A stretch of 64,000 bases of DNA from Strongylocentrotus droebachiensis (taxonomy: Eukaryota > Echinodermata > Echinoidea > Camarodonta > Strongylocentrotidae), in the NCBI GenBank assembly GCA_035222895.1, contig JAVYIG010000067.1, positions 186,001 to 250,000 of the forward strand, in the 5' to 3' direction. The translations under genes and the position numbers were made by a program. Below the pieces are notes generated by a model. The model was given only the letters and a program-made list of their open reading frames with translations, was not told the origin of the DNA and did not search any database. Below are positions 54,945 through 64,000 of the stretch, one piece after another (position 1 is the stretch's first letter; each line of letters starts with the position of its first letter).

Positions 54945-55346
54945 ACTATAGAATTCGATCAACACATTCATAAGAAATTGTCATACAGAAAGTCAATGTC
55001 TGTTACATCATGTAAACTTGCTCCAGCAGTACAAAATTATGCCGCATGTTGACGAAGAACTCTAGCGTGACGCAGTGGAAATCGTTCCTTTGCAAAACAC
55101 TCGTAAGGCTAACACGGTCTGTCATATTCCAGATATAGTAAACCTAGGCCTACTTTATGAGAAGGATAATTTACAAAAGGATTAGATAAGGTATTTATCT
55201 CCGTATGATGATCGACGGCTCAGGGTCGATGATAATAATCATGGCCATTATACCGGACATGTTTTCACGATCATGGTGCAATGAAATCTTGTAAACAAAG
55301 AGCCATACAATCCAAGAAGAAGTGGGGTAGGTAAAGAGGCACTGGA

Positions 55347-55358
55347 ACCCCCCCCCCC
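55347..55358. repeat. Poly-C tract
   Basis: Short C run; a similar one follows at about 55445-55456. Confidence 0.75.
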
Positions 55359-56840
55359 ACCTTTTCGAAATAAAATGACAAAGAGATAAGGAGAGGGGAA
55401 GAAAAGGATAGGGTAAAAATGGAGGACATGATCGAACCACTATACCCCCCCCCCCACGACCATCAGTTGCCCTATTCATTTGCATTTCATCTATCTAGTA
55501 TGAGTGTTACATCACCCCTCCCCACTATGCCAGTGCCCCCTCCCCTTGAATGGCTGGATCCTCGCTACGCCATTCCAATGACGTGATGTTACGAAGTAAG
55601 AACCCAGTCTGAGGACCAGCAAGTATTGTTTTTAATCCAGATGTTTAGTACCCCCAGGTCTGTCTTATTACCAGGCATCCCATAATGATGTACAGGGGCA
55701 GATCCAGGATTCTGCAACAACAAAAAATGGGAGGGGCCCAATTCGGCAAAATATCTGAGAAGTGCAGAAAAGTAAAGGTTATCACATTTTCCCGCTGCCT
55801 GTTGGGTCTTGGATTCGAGACGGGACAAGAAACACAATGGGGGAGGGGGTTCCCCATGTAAGCCAGAATTAATTTTAAAAGGGGCACGGACCGATGTAAG
55901 TGGTCACCCTCCCCCTAAATATATGGGTGAATAAGAATCGAAGAGATGCATGAGTGATATCAATACTTGGCTCACCCCTTCCTTAAGATTAACCTACATA
56001 CCAAGAAGCGTCCGGTTACTAATGACACCACGTCCATAAGAATGATCTTCTTCATGATGTAAAACTGCATTGATTAATGTTCTAACTAAGGGCACATCAA
56101 GGGTCCGCGCGTTGCTCATGAATAAGTTTCCAAGTCGGCCATTAAACAATCAGGGAAAGAAGATCGGTGGCTGTGATGTAGATTTAGGAGACAAAGTGAG
56201 GACACCTTTCATCTTTCATCAAGGTTGATGCGATCCCAAAGAGACAAACAAGATTATGGTTACGTCAGGAGCATGCGAACCAATGGTCCTCTCTAACCAC
56301 AGATGTAAGCCGACAGGAACCAACCACGTACACCCTAGAGATTCGGTGGATGTGGAATAAATAAAACTTTCTCTCCTTATAATCCAAGTGAAAAACTTGA
56401 TAATTTTTGCCGATTTATTTTGTAGGAGTATTAGTATCTTCCAAACGATTTCCCCAAATCCAACTGAAGTTGACAATGATAATTCTTTACCCGTTTACTA
56501 TTTGTACGTGGTGTCGAATATTGTTTTAGTTCCACAGGGTGCACTTATTAATTATCAACATAATCATTTTCACAAAAGATCGGTATATGCATGCACTATT
56601 CCATGACTTGTCATATGATATTCAAACAATGAAATATTACAAAATAAACTCGGCCACACAACGACATATAATATATTAAACATGACAAAATATAACCTGT
56701 ACACCAATTCGATAATATCGAACAAGCAAACTGAACAAAGACACTCAAAAACATTTGGTAAAATTAAACCTTTGATCTTTTCACAAAAAATTTGTTCAAC
56801 CATCTGTGATAAATGTAGCGAAAAGTGTATACCTAGGTAC

Positions 56841-57650
56841 CTAAAATAACCAGTTCAATTTGTATTCGTGTACAATTTCAGTTTTAAGAGACATGTGCCC
56901 GGTCCATATAACTTGCGTTATTGATATGTAGGTTTTGAGATTGGACATATTTACAAAGTCAGCAAGTATTTCAAGGGCACATTGTAAATCTTGTCTAGTA
57001 CCATTGAGTGTAAAGAGGGTGTCATCTGCATATTGCAACAGTTTGAGTGTTTTCCTATTCATATGCAATCCATCTAAAGAATTTGAGTGACGCATCAGGA
57101 TAACAAGTATTTTACTCACTATTAAACAAAAACAGGTACGGAGAAACCGAGACAGTGGATCTCCTTGACAACACCCACGCCCTATTAAAAACATAGGACA
57201 TACGAAGAAGCGTTTTCATGAAACAATTTTACCCATTTCTGAAAAGATGGGCTAAATTGAGAGAAACCCAAAACTTTAGTGAGGAATGTATGAGACACAG
57301 TGTCGAATACCTTTTCGAAATCAATAACGAGAAACATGCCAGCAATATCCTTTATACCAGTGTAAAGTAATGTGTCGTATGATAAACGACTAAAATAAAA
57401 GGACCCTTTAGAAATCTCTTTTTATTTTCGTGTATCAAGTAAAACAAAAAGCCCATTAGTCTTTTAGCTATACAACTGGAAGCTAGTTTGTAAATAACGT
57501 TAAAAATGGAAATTAGGCGCCAGTTTTTAAGTAAATCTCTAGACTTGTTCCCTTTTGGAATCGAAGTAATATTTATAGTCCCCAAGTTTTGCGATTGTGA
57601 TAGGTGTCCTGTAAAACAAGCAGGCTTTATGTCGAATAATATCTCGAAAT
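56841..57650 (-). pseudogene. Degenerate non-LTR retrotransposon reverse transcriptase
   Basis: Read on the minus strand: near 57585-57460 ITSIPKGNKSRDLLKNWRLI, the start of the RT domain; near 57340-57310 an IDFEK(V)FD segment in another frame; near 57180 GCCQGDPLS, the conserved (G)xxQGDPLSP block; and near 57040 LLQYADDT, the catalytic YADD box. The order matches an L1/Tx1-like RT. The blocks lie in different frames with a stop after HTTHYFTLV, so this is a frameshifted, inactive fragment. No endonuclease or 3' tail is identified. Confidence 0.85.
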
Positions 57651-58648
57651 CCCCCCTTATGTTATAACGATAAATATTAAAATCTGGATGATAATTACCT
57701 CTGATTAGGCTATCGACTATTTCAGTTTAAAGTGTTTATTTTACAAGTTTTAGAGGTAATCTTAAGGTAAGTAAACTAAGATTCAAACGTAAATGTCTCA
57801 AAGGTATTTTAAATTGCTTATCAACAATCGAAATGTAAAATATGATACGAAAACTTGTTTGATAATCACATAGTTTTGAAACCCCAAAGCACAAACACGT
57901 TGGTGAATATCTTGGACTACACGTCCCGACTGTGTAATCTTTCTGTTTTTAATCATTCAGATTTCAAATGAAACTGTAAGAAATTGAAACAGCTGCTGAT
58001 ATAAGTCTGAATTTTCAACCAGAAAATGGATTTGATTATATTTAGCGGTCACCCTATGGCATATGGAATATTCTGCTGGCATGTGTTTTTAACATAACAT
58101 TGTGAAACCATTCATTTTCTTGAATAATATTTGATATTATAAAATCAAATCCAATAAAATGAGAGTATGTTGATGAGACGTGTTTTTAGATTTATAAAAG
58201 AACACTAGCTATAGGTAATAACAATCTGACAATGTAGAATGTTTTTTGTGTGATTTCTTTTCTTTCTTCATGCTTTCTTTTTGCTTTTCCTTACATGGAA
58301 TCATTACCAGATAAATACGTGCATGCGCAAATGTCAGGTTCATAGTACTTTGTCAGGCAGAATAGCATATCAAAGTTGATTATTAGAGGCATTGATATAA
58401 GAACTGACAAGGAGAATGATGAATATTTACGGCATCTGCATCCCTCAACCATATTATTAGAAAGCAATATTGAGGAATCTGTATCGAAATGATGAAGGCA
58501 GATTTCGTTCTTATGTTTCAGCAAATATCGAAATGTCGTCATCATTGATAATATGATAACGCACTCAATCTTCAATATACTTTCGTATGAACAGTACCCT
58601 TTATACGCAGCAAGATTTCATTCCGCCGTACATCATACCTCAATGCTG

Positions 58649-58790
58649 ACAATAGAGGTTCGTAAACATGGGTAAAACATGATTTATTGAATTGTGTTTG
58701 AAAGCTGTAATACATAGTTACAATAGAGATTCGTAAAAATGGTAGAATACGATTTATTGAATCGCGTTTAAACGCTGTAATACATCGTTG
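58649..58790. repeat. Tandem duplication, unit 71 bp
   Basis: ACAATAGAGGTTCGTAAACA at 58649 recurs as ACAATAGAGATTCGTAAAAA at 58720. Each continues with GATTTATTGAAT and GCTGTAATACAT. About 85% identical by eye. Confidence 0.85.
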
Positions 58791-59356
58791 CAAGCTTTTT
58801 TGAAAACTTGCTTTTAAACAAAACAAAACAAAATAGATGTTTCCAACCGTATATCACAGAATATGAATATATTTAAATGGATTCATAGGAAGCCGACTTC
58901 AAATTATGTTTTGATGGAAGTAAAAGTCACGATACACACGTGATTACCGTTCCATCACGTGATTTATCTACGTGGTGCCAAAACATTTTATACACATTTC
59001 ATGTAGGCTGTCTGTCACATCGTTATCACTGTAGGATTAACTAAACCCTATGCATGTTGAATGAAAGCATGGATCTCTAGCAACCCGTTCAGTCTTTTTT
59101 CAAATCTTAACTGCGACTGCTTGATTTACATATTGATGAATGAGTCATCCATTCTGTATATTTCCAATATAACAAAGTGCAGCAACGCCTTCCGTTTTGA
59201 GCTGAACAATCAGTAGTGTGATATAGGTAGGCCTATACCGTGTGAGTAAAAAAAAAGTTTACACCTAGAAAATTGCTAATTATTTTTAAAATCATCTATG
59301 AACGACCATGGGGTGTTATACAAAGACTAAGATCGACTTAAGTTGGACTTGAACTA

Positions 59357-59424
59357 TGGCAGGTCATTCGAACCAGGGACCTCCCGGTTACGAGGCCACT
59401 GCTCTACCACTAAGCCATCACACC
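59357..59424 (-). mobile_element. tRNA-Thr(CGU)-like relic, probable SINE head
   Basis: On the minus strand the sequence runs GGTGTGATGGCTTAGTGGTAG (A-box-like), then GGCCTCGTAACC with a CGT anticodon in a 7-base loop, then GGTTCGAAT (B box). D arm and anticodon arm are recognisable. The T stem and acceptor stem do not pair, so it is not a functional tRNA gene. Adjoining minus-strand sequence down to about 59250 may be the SINE body. Confidence 0.55.
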
Positions 59425-59523
59425 TTCTTTTTAAAAATACACACACACAAAGCAAAAAAGTTCTTTGGGTTGAGTCGCCTTGCTCATATTTAGGCTGAAA
59501 ACACAAACATGGCTTGAATAATC

Positions 59524-59903
59524 TTAAAGATGAAGTTCAGTTCTGGTCATGCGATTGCATTGTGAAAAAAACGGTATGGAATCGATCAAAAAAGGTTGAT
59601 CATCTAGCATATAAGTATTGGTGTGTATTGCAAAATTCTGGGATCATCAAAATGATAAGAAATTTGGTCCAGTCTTGGTAAAGTCACAAGCACTGTACAT
59701 AGAAAGATGTACATGGGACTACATAAACATGTGTCATAAAAATCCGTACCGATTTTTTTGCTGTTGCATGCCATATTTAGAAAATGAAAGCATTTGAAGA
59801 GCCATGCTTTTCATGGAACAAGTTTTATCTGATGTTCTTCCACACTAATGATAACGCTCACAAATTATTTTTCTCTCTTCCCGGAACTCAACCTTCTCTT
59901 TAA
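59524..59903 (-). mobile_element. TTAA-flanked MITE, family 1, copy E
   Basis: TTAAAGATGAAGTTCAGTTCTGG to TTCTCTTTAA, 380 bp. Shares GCGATTGCATTGTGA, GGTTGATCATCTAGCAT and GTACATAGAAAGATGTACATG with copy D. The half nearest its right end has diverged or been replaced. Confidence 0.7.
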
Positions 59904-60583
59904 TATCATAGAAGACTTTGGAGACAAACGTATATAGATGGGAAGTGGCAGACGTGTTTTGTATATAGAATTTTGCTATTTATTTCAAGCATGAAAATAT
60001 GACTAGTGACATAAAGAGGTGATCAGAGGGGTATATAATGGATGCATAATGAACCCCCGAACCGTCAATGGCCCGATTTCGCTCCCATTATGGCAATCAT
60101 TTTTGTTTTCCACGGAAAATGATGAGCTCTTCTTGTAATGATGATGAGAAGGTCTTCCAAAATCTTACTCAGAAAGTAATACTCAAATTGGAGACCCGTA
60201 TGTGCATACCTAACCCGCATCACTGCCTGTCGTTTAACGTTTCTTATTTGAATGTGTAAAATTTGTATCATGTGCTAATGCTCAAGACATCTCAAGATTA
60301 CTCTTCAGGTTGTTTTTTCAAAATGCGAACCTGCTATTTTTTTTAGTACACATATTCTCCAATCACAAAATTGTCTTTCTAGGAATACTCTGTAGCTACC
60401 TCTCCCCCCAAAAAAAATGTGGAAAGATCTCTCCTATTTTTTTGTCTCTTCATTTATGAAAAAGACTCCTGGTAGTGTGGTGTAATGTCAAATGACCACT
60501 ATTTCATGAATATTGAAAGCATACTTTTGCAGTTGTTCGGCTGATAAGACTGCAGTTTCCCAATCGCTATATACATGTAGATG

Positions 60584-61461
60584 TTGATAAAAAGAATAGA
60601 TGTAAAACATTTATGACGTCAATATTGTCTGTCTAATGATATTGTTTGGATGCTGTGTTAAAGTTTTGACAAAGTGTTAAAAGCTAGATGATGTTATTGA
60701 GGCTGATAAAAAGAATAGATGTAAACCTTTTATGACGTTGATTATTTTTCTTATGATAATGATTGGACGTTATGTTGAAGTTGTAACAGCGAGATGATAT
60801 GATAGAAGCTGATAAAAAGAATAGAGGTAAACCTTTTATGACGGTAACTGTTTTTCTTAATGATATTGTTTGGATGCTGTGTTAAAGTTTTGACATCGTT
60901 TTAAAAGCGATATGATGTTAGAGGCTGTTAAAAAGAATAGAGGTAAACCTTTTATGACGTTGATTATTTTGCTTATGATAATGATTCGACATTGTGTTGA
61001 AGTTGTAACAGCGAGATGGTATTATAGAAGCTGATAAAAAGAATAGAGGTAAACCTTTTATGACGTCTACTATTTTTCTTAATGATAATGATTGGAGGTT
61101 GTGTTGAAGTTGAAACAGCGAGATGATATTATAGAAGCTGATAAAAAGAATAGATGTAAACCTTTTATGACGTTTACTATTTTTCTTATGATAATGATTG
61201 GACGTTGTGTTGAAGTTGAAACAGCGAGATGATATTATAGAAGCTGATAAAAAGAATAGAGGTAAACCTTTTATGACGTTTACTATTTTTCTTAATGATA
61301 ATGATTGGATGCTGTGTTGAAGTTTTGACATATTTAAACAGCGAGATGAAGTTAAAGAAGCTGATAAAAAGGTTAACCTTTTATGACGTTGATTGTTTTT
61401 CTAATGATAAAGATTGGACGCTGTGTTGAAGTTTTGACATAGTTTTAGCAGCGAGATGATG
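60584..61461. repeat. Tandem array of eight units, 106 and 117 bp
   Basis: Unit starts (GCTGATAAAAAGAATAG) at 60584, 60702, 60808, 60924, 61030, 61137, 61243 and 61360. Spacings are 118, 106, 116, 106, 107, 106 and 117. Each unit holds TTTTATGACG and ATGATAATGATTGGA-like blocks and ends AACAGCGAGATGAT. The longer class contains an extra GTTTTGACATnGTTTTAA segment. A 137-codon minus-strand frame through it is a repeat artefact. Confidence 0.93.
60614..60621. promoter_or_regulatory. Perfect CRE in the first unit of the tandem array
   Basis: TGACGTCA in unit 1; the other units carry the half site TATGACG with variable following bases. Confidence 0.25.
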
Positions 61462-61479
61462 TTCACTTACATAGCCTAT

Positions 61480-63320
61480 CCCCCTCGTTATACTACCCGT
61501 TCCAAATTCTTAAATTGTGTGTCATTCTGAATGGCCCATGAAAAGTTATCGAAGTCTGAGTCATACATTTTTGAGAAGGTTACCGGTTACACATATGCTA
61601 TCAACCTTCTGTTTTCCCCCTTATTCAAAAAAAAATTTCTGAGAGGCCATTTGCAAATGTGGCGCCTCTGAGCTAGAGACCAGTACACACAGGCCTCGTT
61701 CCGAGAAAGTTGACCATTCTTTCCAAGTGATCGGACCTTCCCGTCACTTCGATGACTCGTTAACCATAGGGGTCGTTGAAAGGGGGCGCGGGCGGGTGGG
61801 GAACAGAGATTTCATTATGCATGATTTAGCTAAAATTGTTTCATGCTCTGTAAACAAGACACGCGAGCGAGACCGTCTAGTTCCCCCGATGGAAGACCCT
61901 ATATACCTTCAGCCAGGGATGCGAAGGATGCTGCTGTAAGACCCTCGGGCGTTCCTTTACCAACCGTCGCTTCCTGGCATGAAGAGGGTACTCGTCGGAA
62001 TATCTAATTAGCTGAGGAATTATGAATATATTTTGGGCCAACAGGACCCGAACACCATGCACTTCTGATGCCCTAGATTGTTGCCTGTTAAGTAGGGCTG
62101 TATGAAGGGTCCGTGAAGAACTTTGACATTTTGGCACATTATGCAACTAGCCGAAATTGGCCATCCGCCGTACAGCTATCAAATCTACGCATGATGTTAA
62201 TATACTATGGAAATCCTTAGTCCGTTCATTACGGACACAAAAAAACGAAAAAATGGACATCGCATAATTATCAGAAATTAGTATTTCATGGAATGGAAAT
62301 AAAAACTCATAACGAATATTTTTAAAACGCGATACAGTTGTTGTTGTGTTGTTGTTTATAGAAAAGGGACGCAAGTGAAAATGGCGGTTTTGATACGCGC
62401 TCAACTGCCAACCAACAGAATAATTTATCATTACTGGATCTAATCCTATAATGAATTGTCGATTTGTAAGCTGGAAACGACACCATGAATATTCAATGAC
62501 GTTTTCTGTGAAACTGGTCGAATCATTAACATCTAATTCTTGCTAAAAGATTCATAGGACTGCAATGTTGCTGGATCTAGCCTTCAAATTAGAATCGGAA
62601 GGAGCGTGGCGTAAACCGATCTAGAGACCTGATTTGGTTTAATCTGATCAGCAGCAATTTAGACCTAGACTCGTGTCCTTTTTCCGCATGATATTACTGC
62701 CGTAAACCAGACGGAATAGGCTTCCCTTTCTACCCCGATGAAGTGCGCTACCAGAGCATGGTATGAGTAGAAAGAAAGATATCGTTTCGAAGCGGGCGTT
62801 GAGAGAAACAATTATATTTCAGCTAATGAGATTGGTTGATTCACGCTGCGCGGCTGTCTCGCGACGAATCCAAACAAAGATATGATGATGAGTTGGATGA
62901 TGATACATCGGGGCGCACATTGCCAACGACGTCGCGCCAATCCGAGCTCGTTGTCGATATCTTCTCGACCTGCGATGCCCTCGAGATATCAATGAAAGCG
63001 AAATCGAGCCGTCTGTCGGATAGTAACAGTTACACGTTTTACTTTTCTTCCCGTGGAAATGGTTATTATCAAAGAGAATGAAGAACACATGTTGGTAGAT
63101 CTTGTATCCTATTTCTCCGAGCTCCATGTATTGCGTGTCGTCTGAATTGCGGCGGTTTGAAGGTATTCCTGTCTCATTTTCCCGCCAACAGCCTCTTTTA
63201 AAAGGCGTTGAGTAAGGTAGAATGTGTATTCCTCCTCCAGGTAGGTTACCGGGTGTCATACAGGTCGGAAACCTTAGATAATAGGCATGTTTACTGTCAC
63301 TTGAAAGGTCTGGGTGACGT
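61480..63320. other. Non-repetitive stretch, no gene recognised
   Basis: This interval lacks the microsatellites and MITEs that crowd its surroundings and has GC-richer patches (about 61720-61990 and 62850-63040, with CGTCGCGCC, CTCGCGACG and GGCGCGGGC). Open frames on both strands are short and show no domain. It could hold regulatory DNA, but I cannot identify a site. Confidence 0.35.
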
Positions 63321-63327
63321 GACGGCG

Positions 63328-63329
<2 letters not shown>

Positions 63330-63358
<29 letters not shown>
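63330..63358. repeat. (GA)n microsatellite
   Basis: Pure GA run of about 28 bases. Confidence 0.9.
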
Positions 63359-64000
63359 CAAGAGCATTAAATTGGAAGAGAAGCATCTCTAAAATGTTAC
63401 GTTTTATTATATGCAAACCCAACAAGACTAAGCGATACAAAAGAAGTTTGAAAGAGTTTAATAATATTGATGCTTTACAAGTTCAGGAAAAATGTGAGTA
63501 TTTTGAGCGTAGCTTTGGATGTACCGCGAAGCCAATGAAAACTTAACTGCTGTGTTCTTTTGTTTGATTTTTCTTCTTCAAGTAATTAAAATGTATAAGA
63601 TCACTGAAATAAGCCGATGATAAACGTGTTTATAAAATATGAGAAAACGAATGTGATTATTATTATTAATATAAAATGTTATTTTCCCGACAAATTTGTC
63701 CACACTGCAGCTATCGGGAATCGTATATATTATACAGTGATCTTCCAACCACTGACCACGCAAATTCGACCCATCTCTGATCATCGTGGATCCTCTCCAT
63801 GTCTTCCATAAGACAGAGGACCACTGGGATACCCCCGTATACCACCACCCCCACCCCCTCCCTCTCCTCTCGCTCCCTAACGCGCTCCTTAACACACCCC
63901 CTAATTGTGTTAAGGGAGGTTCGGTCTATTCTGGGAAACAACACTCTTCGGAAACTGGCCGACCTGTAAATGGACGTGATTTCCTCCGAATGTTAATGAA

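Larger units (their letters stand above)
43624..64000 (+). other. Putative long first intron of the second gene, or intergenic DNA
   Basis: No coding exon with recognisable homology is found on either strand. Contents are three more inverted and one direct TTAA MITE copies, a mariner-like foldback element, CT/GA arrays, poly-G/C tracts, an RT relic, a tRNA-derived relic, tandem duplications and a 106/117-bp array. Parts without repeats (about 47-49.5, 57.7-58.6 and 61.5-63.3 kb) show only short unsupported frames. Confidence 0.45.

Noticed and set aside
60918-61331. 137-codon minus-strand frame with internal repeats
   Set aside because: The protein repeat simply mirrors the 106-bp DNA tandem array.
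62836-63081. Open frames on both strands in a GC-richer patch
   Set aside because: No domain on either strand; GC-rich DNA has few stops by chance.
1-64000. CRISPR arrays, bacterial operons or phage genes
   Set aside because: The window is clearly eukaryotic: spliced receptor gene, LINE and MITE remains, microsatellites. Tandem arrays lack the short repeat and unique-spacer structure of CRISPR.

Overview
The window is eukaryotic genomic DNA, AT-rich and intron-rich. The compositional style points to a marine deuterostome, most likely an echinoderm such as a sea urchin. Supporting signs are many GA/CT microsatellites, long G/C homopolymers, short foldback MITEs with ends resembling GGGGCGTTTCATGAAA or CAGTGGCGTATCC, and a 3'-tail repeat with AGCGCT stems followed by (ATT)n. 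The species call is inference from repeat style and from the receptor gene, not from a database match.

The one gene I can fully support is a nicotinic acetylcholine receptor alpha subunit on the + strand. Its coding exons lie at 19437-19482, 28334-28473, 29414-29458, 29911-30020 (or 30597-30706), 32809-33802 and 35142-35351, giving 514 codons. It has a signal peptide, the 13-residue Cys loop, the vicinal Cys-Cys of alpha subunits, all five aromatic agonist-box residues and four membrane helices. Sequence flavour (YNNADG, GSWTYD, SGEWDI, PSTHTM, MKRP) and the six-exon plan with a 45-bp exon 3, a 110-bp exon 4 and one large exon 5 match the heteromeric neuronal class (CHRNA2/3/4/6 type) better than CHRNA7.

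The main discovery is that exon 4 exists twice in tandem. Exons 4a and 4b are each 110 bp, share splice phases and are 54% identical in protein (20 of 37 residues). Including both would shift the frame, so they look like mutually exclusive exons that swap part of the ligand-binding domain (loop D to loop A). Exon 4b replaces the near-invariant Asp of the WxPD motif with Gly. A foldback transposon lies between them, and a G-rich minisatellite starts about 20 bp after the exon 5 donor.

Layout: 1-19338 is 5' flank with repeats only. 19339-35351 is the receptor gene, with an 8.85-kb intron 1 that holds MITEs and a LINE relic. 35352-43079 is intergenic, with CT and GAT arrays, CTCF-like motifs and a CRE just before 43080. 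43080-43623 looks like the 5' UTR and signal-peptide exon of a second + strand gene, ending in the same phase 1 as exon 1 of the receptor; a tandem paralogue is possible but unproven. 43624-64000 would be its first intron, or intergenic DNA. It is packed with TTAA-flanked MITEs, a mariner-like foldback element, a compound satellite near 50 kb, a degenerate non-LTR reverse transcriptase near 57 kb, a tRNA-Thr-derived relic at 59.4 kb and a 106/117-bp tandem array near 61 kb.
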